A stretch of DNA of 64,000 nucleotides from Paenibacillus phytohabitans (GTDB lineage: Bacteria; Bacillota; Bacilli; Paenibacillales; Paenibacillaceae), in assembly GCF_013141775.1 (NCBI RefSeq), contig NZ_WHOB01000027.1:124001-188000 (forward strand). The letters run 5' to 3'. A program made the position numbers and the translations under genes. The first letter of the stretch is position 1; each line of letters begins with the position of its first letter. Shown piece by piece: positions 16,681 to 25,929 of this stretch. The notes below the pieces were generated by a model. It was not told the DNA's origin. It did not search any database and saw only the letters and a program-made list of their open reading frames with translations.

Positions 16681-18438
16681 ATGTTGAAATTACTGAAGAA
16701 CCTGGAGCCCAAAGAATGGTTCTTATTCGGCATCAGCCTCATGTTCATTATTGCGCAGGTCTGGCTGGACCTGGAGCTGCCTGACTACATGAGTGATATT
16801 ACCCGGCTGATCCAGACCCCGGGCAGCGAAATGAGTGAGATCATTACGGCCGGAGCCTGGATGCTGCTCTGTGCGCTCGGCAGTCTGGCGACCTCGATTG
16901 TCGTGGCAGGGATTGCCGCCAGAATCGCGGCCGACCTGTCAGCCAGATTACGCGCCAATTTGTTCGATAAGGTGCAGTCCTTCTCGATGGAGGAGATCAG
17001 CAACTTCTCGACCGCCAGCCTGATTACCCGCTCCACGAATGATATCACCCAGGTGCAGATGCTAATTGTCATCGGCTTGCAACTGCTGGTCAAAGCACCC
17101 ATCCTTGCCGTATGGGCGATCCTCAAGATTACGGGTAAAAGCTGGCAGTGGACGCTGGCGACCGGCGCCTCTGTTGCGCTGCTGGTGCTGATTGTCGCAG
17201 TCAGCGTCACTCTCGTTCTTCCTAAATTCAAAAAGCTGCAACAGTTAACGGACAACCTGAACCGCGTATCCAGAGAAAATCTGAACGGTCTGCGGGTCAT
17301 CCGGGCCTACAATGCCGAGAGCTATCAGGAAGAGAAATTCGCTTCTGCCAACAATGAGCTTACCCGCACCAATTTGTTCGCCAACAACGTAATGACCACG
17401 CTGATGCCGAGTATCTCCTTAATCATGAGCGGACTCAGCCTCTCGATCTATTGGATCGGTGCCGTGCTTATCCAAGCCGCCGAGGGCACGGCCAAGATGG
17501 GATTGTTCTCGGATATGATCGTCTTCTCATCGTACGCGATGCAGGTCGTAATGGCTTTTATGATGCTGATTATTATCTTCATCCTGCTGCCCCGTGCCCA
17601 GGTATCGGCCAAACGTATCAACGAAGTGCTGGAAACTGCGCCTAGCCTGAAGAATGGATCAATCACCCATTTCCCTGTGAAGCGTGAGGATGAGCTTGAG
17701 TTCAGGGGAGTCAGCTTCAAATATCCTGACGCAGAGGATTATGTGCTGGAGAATATCAGCTTTACGGCGAAGCAAGGGGAGACGGTTGCTTTTATCGGCT
17801 CAACAGGCTGCGGCAAGAGTACGCTCGTTAATCTCATTCCACGTTTCTATGATGCTACTGAAGGCGAAGTGCTAGTGAACGGCATCAATGTCAAAGAATA
17901 CGACCAGCAGGTGCTGCGTAATAAAATGGGCTATGTCTCCCAGAAGGCGGTACTGTTCGGCGGAACGGTGGCTTCGAATATTGCTTTTGGCGAGAACGGT
18001 GCCGGTGAGGTGCTCAGCTCCGATATTGTAGATGCGGTGTACACGTCCCAGTCCTCTGAATTTGTGGAGAAGCTGGAGGGCAACTATGAGGCCCACATCG
18101 CCCAAGGCGGCTCCAATCTGTCCGGCGGACAGAAGCAGCGGCTCTCGATTGCCAGAGCGATTGCCCGGCGCCCGGAAATCTTGATCTTCGATGATTCGTT
18201 CTCGGCGCTTGACTATAAGACGGACCGCAAGCTGCGCAGCGAGCTGAAGAAGGAGGCTCATGCGTCCACGATGCTGATCGTCGCCCAGCGCATTGGTACC
18301 ATTAAAGACGCCGACAAAATCATCGTGCTGGAAGCCGGGCAAATTGCCGGTATGGGCACGCATGACGAATTAATGCAGACCTGCGCCGTCTATCAGGAAA
18401 TTGCTTACTCACAGCTGACCAAGGAGGAGCTCGCCTAA
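16681..18438 (+). CDS. Heterodimeric ABC exporter, subunit with degenerate ATP site
   Basis: 585 residues. The N-terminal membrane domain (about 1-320, six predicted helices) is followed by a nucleotide-binding domain. Walker A is GSTGCGKST and the signature is [14 protein letters not shown]. Walker B is ILIFDDSFSALD, so the catalytic Glu is Asp, and the H-loop reads IVAQRIG, with Gln for His. Both changes mark the non-catalytic subunit of asymmetric exporters such as BmrC/TM287. Its stop overlaps the next gene's ATG by one base. Probable role: efflux of drugs, peptides or lipids. Confidence 0.93.
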   Translation: MLKLLKNLEPKEWFLFGISLMFIIAQVWLDLELPDYMSDITRLIQTPGSEMSEIITAGAWMLLCALGSLATSIVVAGIAARIAADLSARLRANLFDKVQSFSMEEISNFSTASLITRSTNDITQVQMLIVIGLQLLVKAPILAVWAILKITGKSWQWTLATGASVALLVLIVAVSVTLVLPKFKKLQQLTDNLNRVSRENLNGLRVIRAYNAESYQEEKFASANNELTRTNLFANNVMTTLMPSISLIMSGLSLSIYWIGAVLIQAAEGTAKMGLFSDMIVFSSYAMQVVMAFMMLIIIFILLPRAQVSAKRINEVLETAPSLKNGSITHFPVKREDELEFRGVSFKYPDAEDYVLENISFTAKQGETVAFIGSTGCGKSTLVNLIPRFYDATEGEVLVNGINVKEYDQQVLRNKMGYVSQKAVLFGGTVASNIAFGENGAGEVLSSDIVDAVYTSQSSEFVEKLEGNYEAHIAQGGSNLSGGQKQRLSIARAIARRPEILIFDDSFSALDYKTDRKLRSELKKEAHASTMLIVAQRIGTIKDADKIIVLEAGQIAGMGTHDELMQTCAVYQEIAYSQLTKEELA

Positions 18439-20204
18439 TGAAGATGAAAACCAAAGCTAAAGGACAGAATACCTGGAGCAAGCTGCTCCGTTACTGCCGT
18501 AAATACGTTCCGGTGATCGTCATTGCGCTGATCTGCGCGGCGGCCGGAACCGTGCTCACCCTGCTCGGTCCGGATATGCTCTCCGAGATTACGGACAAAA
18601 TCACTGCCGGTCTCTCAAGCGGAATCGATATGGACGGCATTGCTGCCATAGGCATTACCCTCGTCGTGATCTACGCCATCAGTGCGGTGCTCTCACTCTC
18701 GCAGGGCCTGATCATGTCGAATATTACCCAGAAGGTCTCCAAGAAATTAAGAACCGATCTGGCACATAAGATGAACCGGCTTCCGATCTCCTACTATAAT
18801 AAGTCGGCCACAGGGGATATCCTCTCCCGGGTAACGAATGATGTGGATACCATCGGCCAGGCGATGAATCAGAGCATCGGTACAGTCGTAACCGCCGTAG
18901 CCATGTTCATCGGTTCGATCATCATGATGCTCCGGACCAATGTAATTATGACCCTTACCGCTATCGTAGCAACAATTATCGGCTTCGGCCTGATGGCGGT
19001 TATTATGAAGAAATCGCAGAAGTATTTTGCCAGCCAGCAGGAATTCTTGGGCAAAATCAACGGTCATGTTGAGGAAGTCTATACCGGACATAATGTTGTA
19101 AAAGCCTACAACGGTGAAGCGCAGATGCGCACCACCTTCCAGGAACTGAATCAGGGGCTGAAGAACAGCGCCTTCAAAGCGCAATTCCTCTCCGGCCTGA
19201 TGCCGCCGCTAATGGGCTTTATCGGTAATCTTGGTTTCGTTGCCGTCTGTGTCGTTGGTGCTGTACTGGCCTTGGATGGAACTATCTCCTTCGGGGTTAT
19301 CGTCGCCTTCATTATGTATGTTCGTTACTTCACCCAGCCGTTATCCCAGATCGCCCAGGCCGCGCAGAACCTGCAATCGGCATCGGCCGCAGGCGGACGC
19401 GTGTTTGAATTCCTCGAAGAAGCGGAAATGGAAGACGAGACCCGCAAAGAGAACACACTGGCAACTGCCGCAGGCAAAGTAAGCTTTGACCAGGTGAAAT
19501 TCGCTTATGAAAATTCCGAGAAGCTGGTAATCAAAAACTTCTCGACAGAAGTGAAGCCGGGGCAAAAGGTGGCCATCGTCGGCCCGACCGGCGCAGGCAA
19601 AACTACGCTCGTCAATCTGCTCATCCGCTTCAATGAGCTGACCGGCGGAGAAATCTACATCGATGACACACCGATTAGCAGCCTGACCCGGGAGAACATC
19701 CACGATTTGTTCTGCATGGTGCTGCAGGATACCTGGCTGTTTGAAGGAACAATCAGGGAGAACCTGATCTACAATCAGCAGAATATCACGGATGAGAAGC
19801 TTGTAGAAGCCTGCAAGGCGGTTGGCCTGCACCGCTTCATTCAGAGCCTTAGCGACGGATATGATACCGTACTGAACGATAAGGTCAACCTGTCCGCCGG
19901 ACAAAAACAGCAGCTGACCATTGCCCGCGCGATGCTGAAGGATGCGCCGATGCTCATTCTTGACGAAGCTACAAGCTCCGTGGATACCCGCACTGAGCTG
20001 CTGATTCAGCAGGCGATGGATCAGCTGATGGAGGGCAGAACCTCCTTCGTCATCGCCCACCGGCTGTCCACAATCAAAAACGCCGATGTGATTCTGGTCC
20101 TGAAGGACGGCGATATCCTGGAAAGCGGCAGCCATACAGAATTGCTGGCGAAGAACGGATTCTATGCCGAGCTCTATAACAGCCAGTTTGAGCAGGCTTC
20201 CTAA
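18438..20204 (+). CDS. Heterodimeric ABC exporter, catalytic subunit
   Basis: 588 residues. A six-helix membrane domain precedes a complete ATPase: Walker A GPTGAGKTT, Walker B MLILDEATSSVD with the catalytic Glu, and H-loop FVIAHRLST. The signature reads LSAGQKQQLTIARA; in the dimer this slightly altered signature faces the degenerate site of the partner, as expected for an asymmetric pair. It is translationally coupled to the preceding subunit and followed by a strong terminator. No dedicated regulator (for example MarR) is adjacent. Confidence 0.94.
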   Translation: MKMKTKAKGQNTWSKLLRYCRKYVPVIVIALICAAAGTVLTLLGPDMLSEITDKITAGLSSGIDMDGIAAIGITLVVIYAISAVLSLSQGLIMSNITQKVSKKLRTDLAHKMNRLPISYYNKSATGDILSRVTNDVDTIGQAMNQSIGTVVTAVAMFIGSIIMMLRTNVIMTLTAIVATIIGFGLMAVIMKKSQKYFASQQEFLGKINGHVEEVYTGHNVVKAYNGEAQMRTTFQELNQGLKNSAFKAQFLSGLMPPLMGFIGNLGFVAVCVVGAVLALDGTISFGVIVAFIMYVRYFTQPLSQIAQAAQNLQSASAAGGRVFEFLEEAEMEDETRKENTLATAAGKVSFDQVKFAYENSEKLVIKNFSTEVKPGQKVAIVGPTGAGKTTLVNLLIRFNELTGGEIYIDDTPISSLTRENIHDLFCMVLQDTWLFEGTIRENLIYNQQNITDEKLVEACKAVGLHRFIQSLSDGYDTVLNDKVNLSAGQKQQLTIARAMLKDAPMLILDEATSSVDTRTELLIQQAMDQLMEGRTSFVIAHRLSTIKNADVILVLKDGDILESGSHTELLAKNGFYAELYNSQFEQAS

Positions 20205-20253
20205 GCGGAGCTTGCCCTTCAATGTGGAGCCTCCTTCACATTGAAACCGCAAA

Positions 20254-20290
20254 AACAACGGCAGGCTCGTAAATGAGCCTGCCGTTGTTT
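20254..20290. terminator. Bidirectional terminator between exporter and diguanylate cyclase
   Basis: AACAACGGCAGGCTC at 20254-20268 pairs with GAGCCTGCCGTTGTT at 20275-20289. T follows on the plus strand, and an A run upstream serves the minus strand. A second inverted repeat, TTCAATGTG/CACATTGAA, lies at about 20218-20245. Confidence 0.85.
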
Positions 20291-20295
20291 CGTGT

Positions 20296-21885
20296 TCATT
20301 CAGCGATAACCGTTCGGTTCCTCCCCCCGCTCTTCGCCAGATACAGCGCCTGATCCGCCTTCTCCAGCAATCCCTCCTGTTCAGGGGAATGCGATGGATA
20401 ATGCGCGACGCCCTGAGAAACCGTAACCTGCACAGGAACCGGTGCCTCGCTTTGTTCTACTGCCCGGCGAATGCGTTCAGCTGCCTTAAAGGCTTCTTCA
20501 GGCGTGGTGCGGGCCAGGAGAATAACGAATTCTTCACCGCCATAGCGGTAACAGATATCGTCCGGGCGGAGAGAGGCCGCCACCACCCTGGCAATATGTA
20601 TTAACACTTCATCACCACTGTTATGGCCATAAGTGTCATTAACGAGCTTGAACTTATCTACATCCAGCATGACAAGTGAAAAGGGTAAATCTGCGGTTAT
20701 CCATTGATTTATCGTTTGTTCAAGGGATCTCCGGTTCATCAGGCCTGTCAGAGCATCCGTCGCAGCTTCCTGGGTCAGTTGATCGGTCTGCTCCTGAATA
20801 TTGGCCAAGGCTAGCAATACACCATTGGTCAGCAAATAGGCTTCACGGCTCCAATACTGCTTCGCTTCCCGTAATTCTATCTTTTCCTTCCCCATCTTGC
20901 TCACCACATTGGCCAGGTAGACAAAGGGGCTCGCAAACTTGCGCGCCAAGAGAATAACGCCCAGCAGCATGATGATAAACGGGAATAAGGAATACCCGAT
21001 CAGGATACGAATGTGGCCGATCAGTTCCTTATGGATTTGACCAATCGGTGAGACAACCACTATTCCCCATCCATTGGACGGAACGCTCGAGTAGCCGGCA
21101 AGCAGCTCGGTGCCCCGGGTATTCCGCACCTGTTGCTCCCCGCTCTCCTTATTCATCAATCTTTGGACAACTGCATTGCTGCTGACACTCTCTCCGATAA
21201 GCTGCTTGTCCGGGTGATACACCAGATGCCCGTCCGAATCCACAATATAATAATAAGCGCCGGAATCCTCCTCCTGGCCGTTGTCAAAAATTTCAGACAG
21301 GACATTATTCTCCTGCAGATAGATCGTGCCGCTTAACATTCCGAGATATGTACCGGTGTTACCAACGACCGGTTGGCTCAAAAACACGATCAGCCGCTTA
21401 GTGTTTGCTGTCAGATACGGGGAGGATATATACGGTTTTTGGACCGCTAAGGCTTCCAGACTATTGCTGGAGGTGATGTGCTTACCTGCTGTTCCCAAGC
21501 TGACAGGTGATACATTGCGGATTAATCCGCTTGCTTCGACCACTGTCATAGAATTGAAGAAATTGCTGCTGCTGCGCATCAGATCTAAATATTCATTCAC
21601 TTTCTCCGGTGCCATGGTCTCGATACCGGACAATATACCGGCATTGTATTTCAAGCTGCCCTGCATGGATAGAAATAAGGAATCCATCGTCCTCGACATA
21701 CGGTCAGCATTAATATAATTCAGATGGAGCGTCGTCTCCGTCAATGATCGTTTCTTGGACTCATATGAACCCACCAGAAGAATACCCGAAGTTAGCAGAA
21801 TTACCAGCGTCACGAGCCCCGTTAGCAGCGTTGTGAGACTCAGCTTATTACTCATGAGAAGCGCATTATTTAACCTATTAAGCAA
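20296..21885 (-). CDS. Diguanylate cyclase with dCache-type extracellular sensor
   Basis: About 529 residues. A membrane helix near the N-terminus, an extracellular region of about 250 residues of dCache type, a second helix (IRILIGYSLFPFIIMLLGVI) and a C-terminal GGDEF domain. The active-site motif is GGEEF, with the inhibitory I-site RPDD five residues before it, so c-di-GMP synthesis with product inhibition is expected. The start is the TTG at 21885, eight bases after AAGGAGG. An ATG ten codons earlier has no ribosome site. The extracellular ligand is unknown. Confidence 0.92.
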   Translation of the reverse strand: MLNRLNNALLMSNKLSLTTLLTGLVTLVILLTSGILLVGSYESKKRSLTETTLHLNYINADRMSRTMDSLFLSMQGSLKYNAGILSGIETMAPEKVNEYLDLMRSSSNFFNSMTVVEASGLIRNVSPVSLGTAGKHITSSNSLEALAVQKPYISSPYLTANTKRLIVFLSQPVVGNTGTYLGMLSGTIYLQENNVLSEIFDNGQEEDSGAYYYIVDSDGHLVYHPDKQLIGESVSSNAVVQRLMNKESGEQQVRNTRGTELLAGYSSVPSNGWGIVVVSPIGQIHKELIGHIRILIGYSLFPFIIMLLGVILLARKFASPFVYLANVVSKMGKEKIELREAKQYWSREAYLLTNGVLLALANIQEQTDQLTQEAATDALTGLMNRRSLEQTINQWITADLPFSLVMLDVDKFKLVNDTYGHNSGDEVLIHIARVVAASLRPDDICYRYGGEEFVILLARTTPEEAFKAAERIRRAVEQSEAPVPVQVTVSQGVAHYPSHSPEQEGLLEKADQALYLAKSGGRNRTVIAE

Positions 21886-22009
21886 CCTGCAATCCTCCTT
21901 GGTGTCTGAAAACATAGTAACTTAATATTACAATGAATTATAGTATTGTTCGACAATGGATTATTTGCAGGAGAATTCTTGATTAGTTTCAGAAAAAAAG
22001 ACAACAAAA

Positions 22010-22042
22010 AACAGCCCGTTCACAATGGTGAACGGGCTGTTG
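22010..22042 (-). terminator. Terminator of the mannan operon (after the esterase)
   Basis: AACAGCCCGTTCAC and its complement pair across 22010-22042 with a three-base loop. On the minus strand a T-rich stretch follows. The roughly 120 bp beyond, up to the diguanylate cyclase start, hold no gene. Confidence 0.88.
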
Positions 22043-22048
22043 TTCATC

Positions 22049-23011
22049 TCACAACACCATAAATGCCTGCAATGTCCGGTCGGCAAGATACGGAAGGTAC
22101 TCATGGCCGTATTCGTGATATACCAGGAGTTCCTTGTCAGACGTGATTTTATTATATGCAGCAAATTGGGTCGAAGGAGGACAGATGGTATCTGTCAGCC
22201 CGGTTACCCACAGCACCTTAGCCTGCACCCGGTCTGCCAGATTCTGAATATCGATATAACCCAGGCGGCCAAAAATTTCATCCTCGCGCAGATGATGCGG
22301 GTCGAAGAAGCGGAAATAATAGTTCAGCTCTTCATAGGCAGAGGTTGTAATATTCGTCTCCCAGGCCCGCTTATAATCGGAGAGGAACGGATATACAGGT
22401 ACGGCCACCTTAATGCGCGGCTCCAGCGAGGCACAGGCAATAGTAAGCCCTCCGCCCTGCGATAACCCAAACGCGCCGACCCGCTCCGGGTCAACCTCCG
22501 GCATGGCCATCAGGATACGCGCGGTCTGGGCGGTATCGAGAAATACATTGCGGTAGTACAGATGATCCGGGTCCGGATCATCGATCCCGCGGATGATATG
22601 CCCCCGGACCGTTGTGCCCTGAACGCTCAGGTTATCCTCGGACAATCCGCCCTGGCCGCGGCAATCCATGGCGAGTACGCTGATTCCGTGGGCGGCATAC
22701 CCCACCTTCTCCAGCCAGTCGCCGCTGTCACAGGCGTAGCCGTGGAACATGACCACGCCCGGACCGCCCTTCCCGCCGGATAGGGTCTTCGGCCTTACAT
22801 ATTTGCAGTGTATTCTGGCTCCGCCGACACCGGTGAAATACAGATGGAAGCAATCCGCCAACGGGCTCGTAAATTCCGCCGGAACCAGCTCATAATCCAG
22901 CGGCTGCGCCTCCAGCTCGCGCAGCGCGCGCTCCCAGTAGTCCTCAAAGTCCACGGGCCTCGGGCTGCTGCCTTCGTATGCCTGCAGTTGCGGCAGTGAT
23001 CTTTCGTTCAT
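22049..23011 (-). CDS. Acetylxylan esterase / cephalosporin-C deacetylase family (AXE1, CE7)
   Basis: 320 residues, the usual CE7 length. Nucleophile motif GLSQGGG, charge-relay Asp in GLTDTICPPSTQF and His in YHEYGHEYLP; the RGQGG motif (CRGQGGLSEDN) is also there. No signal peptide, so it should deacetylate imported oligosaccharides in the cytoplasm. The start ATG at 23011 has AAGGAGA upstream; longer frames lack a ribosome site. It follows the GH130 gene by 28 bp, so removal of acetyl groups from manno-oligosaccharides fits. Confidence 0.92.
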   Translation of the reverse strand: MNERSLPQLQAYEGSSPRPVDFEDYWERALRELEAQPLDYELVPAEFTSPLADCFHLYFTGVGGARIHCKYVRPKTLSGGKGGPGVVMFHGYACDSGDWLEKVGYAAHGISVLAMDCRGQGGLSEDNLSVQGTTVRGHIIRGIDDPDPDHLYYRNVFLDTAQTARILMAMPEVDPERVGAFGLSQGGGLTIACASLEPRIKVAVPVYPFLSDYKRAWETNITTSAYEELNYYFRFFDPHHLREDEIFGRLGYIDIQNLADRVQAKVLWVTGLTDTICPPSTQFAAYNKITSDKELLVYHEYGHEYLPYLADRTLQAFMVL

Positions 23012-23039
23012 GCTGACTCTCCTTAGGGTTGATGATGTC

Positions 23040-24065
23040 CTAGATCTTGCCCAGGCCGGCATCATCGCCCACTTCCTCATGGGTGTCGATGACGTAGTTC
23101 ACAATATCCTGCACAGTGGTGTAAGCCACGCCTACATAGGTATCAGCAGCGCCGTAGTAGATGGCGATGCGGCCGGTTTCGGCGTCGGTCAGCGCTGCGC
23201 AAGGGAACAGCACGTTGTTGACGAAACCTCTCTCCTCATACCATTCTTCCGGGGTAAGCACGAAGTTTCTCGAGCGGTATTTGACTCTCGACGGCTCGTC
23301 CTTATCCAGAATCACCGCACCCATGCTGTACACGAGGCCGTTGCAGGTTCCTGTAACCCCGTGATAGAACATCAGCCAGCCTTCGCTCGTTTCGATGGGG
23401 GCAGGACCGCCGCCGATCTTGGTGCTCTGCCACCAGCCTTGTCCGCCCTTGGTCATGACATGACGGTGTTTGCCCCAGTACACGAAGTCCGGGCTTTCGC
23501 TCAGGAATACATCGCCGAACGGCGTGTGTCCGCTGTCGCTCGGCCGGGACAGCATCACGAAGTTGCCGTTCAGCTTCTTGGGGAACAGCACGCCGTTGCG
23601 GTTGAAGGGCAGGAACGGATTCTCCAGGCTGATGAACGTTTTGAAATCCTGTGTCTTGGCTACCCCGATGGCAGCACCATAGAAATCTGTACACCAGATG
23701 ATGTAATAGGTGTCTTCCACCTTCACCAGACGCGGGTCATAGGCATAACGCGGTGCATACGGCTGGCCCGCTTCGTCTATAAACTGAATCGGCCCGTCAT
23801 CGATTCTCCAGTCCAGACCGTCCGCACTATGGCCCATCCGCAGGTGAGGGCGGGTAGTGTTGTCCTCTACACGGAACACGCCGAGAAAGCTGCCCTCATA
23901 AGCAATAACGGCACTGTTGAAGATCCGGGCAACGCCTTTGGCCGGATTGCGTTTGATCACCGGGTTGTCACTGTGTCTCCACACCGGCTGGTCGTTGCCT
24001 GCGGGTCTGTCCTGCCAAGGCATGTTCGGGATATTCTGGTCAGTAGTCAGCTTAATTTCTTTCAA
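23040..24065 (-). CDS. Glycoside hydrolase family 130 (beta-mannoside phosphorylase type)
   Basis: 341 residues. The five-bladed propeller signature is present: VARIFNSAVIAYEGSFLGVFR (first part VARIFNSAVI), RPHLRMGHSADGLDW and the catalytic-Asp motif YDPRLVKVED. GH130 enzymes phosphorolyse beta-mannosides to mannose-1-phosphate. No signal peptide, so it should act on imported oligosaccharides. The start is TTG at 24065, nine bases after GGAGG. Its place between the importer and the deacetylase supports manno-oligosaccharide breakdown. Confidence 0.92.
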   Translation of the reverse strand: MKEIKLTTDQNIPNMPWQDRPAGNDQPVWRHSDNPVIKRNPAKGVARIFNSAVIAYEGSFLGVFRVEDNTTRPHLRMGHSADGLDWRIDDGPIQFIDEAGQPYAPRYAYDPRLVKVEDTYYIIWCTDFYGAAIGVAKTQDFKTFISLENPFLPFNRNGVLFPKKLNGNFVMLSRPSDSGHTPFGDVFLSESPDFVYWGKHRHVMTKGGQGWWQSTKIGGGPAPIETSEGWLMFYHGVTGTCNGLVYSMGAVILDKDEPSRVKYRSRNFVLTPEEWYEERGFVNNVLFPCAALTDAETGRIAIYYGAADTYVGVAYTTVQDIVNYVIDTHEEVGDDAGLGKI

Positions 24066-24087
24066 TGTAGGATTCCTCCAAATGTTT

Positions 24088-24921
24088 TTATTTTACTGAA
24101 CCTTGTGCAAAGCCGTTGTAAATGTACTTTTGCAAGGAGACGAAGGCAATCAGCGTCGGAATGATCGCAATCATAATTGCCGCACAGATGACTTCCCACT
24201 GCGAGCCGTAAGGCCCTTTAAATTTGAACAGCGCGGTGGAAACGACCTGCAGGCTGCTTTTTGGCATGTACAGGAAAGGCGTATAAAAGTCATTGTAGAT
24301 GTTAACGCCCTTCACGATAATGACCGTAACAATGGCAGGGCTCAGCAGCGGCAGAATAATTCTCCAGTAAATCGTCCAGTACGAGGCCCCGTCCAGCATG
24401 GCCGATTCATCCAGCGACTCGGAAATCGAGTCAAGGAACTGCATGAAAATATAAACGGCGATAATGTCTGTTCCAAGATACATCAGAATGGGCGCCCAGC
24501 GCGTATTGAACAAATCCAGCGAGTTGATGATCTGGAAGGTAGCAACCTGTGTGGTTACCGCCGGAATCAGGGTTGCCAGCAGAAAAGCGCCCATCAGCAG
24601 GCTGCTGCCTCTGAATTTGAAGCGGGCGAGAATATAAGCCATCATCGATCCGGTCAGGGTAGCGCCGGCAATGGAGATCAGTACGATGATGATGGTGTTC
24701 ATGAAGCCCAGCAGCATTTTGCCGTCGACAAAAGCTTTGGTATAGTTGGTGAAATTCAGCCAGTTCTCCGGCATGGTAAGCGGTCCGGTGCTGGCATACT
24801 CCGCATTGGTTTTGAGCGAGGCGAAGAAGACGACAATAATCGGAATTAGGGCGGCAAGCGCGCCTAAGACTAAGGTAAGGTACTTGAAGAAAGAAGCTGC
24901 GCTGTATTTGAAAGGTTGCAT
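24088..24921 (-). CDS. Sugar ABC transporter permease (MalG type, CUT1)
   Basis: 277 residues with six predicted membrane helices and the EAA loop SLDESAMLDGASYWTIYWRI, where the ATPase binds. It begins 3 bp after the stop of the MalF-type partner and ends 22 bp before the GH130 gene. It ends in the usual FAQGSVK. Together with the binding lipoprotein it should import manno-oligosaccharides. No ATPase gene is in the cluster. Confidence 0.93.
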   Translation of the reverse strand: MQPFKYSAASFFKYLTLVLGALAALIPIIVVFFASLKTNAEYASTGPLTMPENWLNFTNYTKAFVDGKMLLGFMNTIIIVLISIAGATLTGSMMAYILARFKFRGSSLLMGAFLLATLIPAVTTQVATFQIINSLDLFNTRWAPILMYLGTDIIAVYIFMQFLDSISESLDESAMLDGASYWTIYWRIILPLLSPAIVTVIIVKGVNIYNDFYTPFLYMPKSSLQVVSTALFKFKGPYGSQWEVICAAIMIAIIPTLIAFVSLQKYIYNGFAQGSVK

Positions 24922-24924
24922 CTC

Positions 24925-25797
24925 TTACTTCTCCTCCTTAATCAGCACACGCTGCAGAATGGTCACGACAATAACAATACCCAGAAGCACTACAGCCATT
25001 GCCGAAGCAAGACCCAGCTTGCTGTATTTAAAGGCCACATCGACGGTCTGAATGACAAAGGTACCGCTGCCGTTAGAGCCGCCGGTCATGACATACGGAA
25101 TTTCGAAGACACCGATCGCTCCGCTCACCGCGAGGATCAGATTGAGCTGCAGAATACGCTTGATGCTCGGAATGATAATATGTCTGAACTGGTGCCAGCG
25201 GTTCGCACCGTCAATTTCCGAAGCTTCATAAATATCGCTGCCGATGGAAGAAATCGCTCCGAGGAAGATGATGAAGTTCATCCCCATGTATCTCCAGACG
25301 GAAGCAAAGGCGAGGGAAATGTTGATCAGATGCGGATTCAGCAGCCACTTCTGCTGCCATGCGCCGAGTCCAACCAGGTCCAGCAGCGTATTGAGGGTTC
25401 CCTCCGGCTTGAAGAAGAACAGGAAGATGAACCCGATGGCTACCCCGTTGAGCAGTGTCGGGAAGAACAGAATGCCTTTGAACCAGTTCTTCAGACGGAC
25501 ATTGAAGCTCAGGATGGTCGCGAAATACAGGGCCAGTCCCATTTGCACAAAGGTGGCGAAGAAATAATACAGACTGACCTTAAACACGGCGAAATACTCC
25601 GGTTTGGTGAAGATCGTCTTATAGTTGTCGAAACCGACATAATCCATTTTCTTGCTGAAGCCGTCCCAGCTTGTGAAGCTGTACTGGAACATTTTGAATA
25701 CGGGTAAATATGAGAACGTCAACAGCAGCAGTACCGGAACTAACGAGAACAGCAGGATGATCAATATCCGCTGATTTTTATAGCTTAAGTTGGACAA
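24925..25797 (-). CDS. Sugar ABC transporter permease (MalF type, CUT1)
   Basis: About 290 residues with six helices and the EAA loop DIYEASEIDGANRWHQFRHI. The open frame extends to 25884, but AGGAGGT at 25807-25813 points to a later start. A GTG touches the site directly, while the TTG at 25797 is nine bases away and is preferred. Partner of the MalG-type permease that follows. Confidence 0.9.
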   Translation of the reverse strand: MSNLSYKNQRILIILLFSLVPVLLLLTFSYLPVFKMFQYSFTSWDGFSKKMDYVGFDNYKTIFTKPEYFAVFKVSLYYFFATFVQMGLALYFATILSFNVRLKNWFKGILFFPTLLNGVAIGFIFLFFFKPEGTLNTLLDLVGLGAWQQKWLLNPHLINISLAFASVWRYMGMNFIIFLGAISSIGSDIYEASEIDGANRWHQFRHIIIPSIKRILQLNLILAVSGAIGVFEIPYVMTGGSNGSGTFVIQTVDVAFKYSKLGLASAMAVVLLGIVIVVTILQRVLIKEEK

Positions 25798-25929
25798 TCT
25801 CTCCACACCTCCTAAGAACACTAGCTTATTACTCCATATCCTGCCTGTACCCGCAAAAGCGAAGGGGAAAATGCGCTGACGCATCTCCCCGTTCTCTTGA
25901 ATTTGTCTTCACTCTGCGAGGTTTAAAGC

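Noticed and set aside
23010..24164. 384-codon plus-strand frame opposite GH130
   Set aside because: Antisense to a well-supported enzyme gene; codon pattern follows the other strand.
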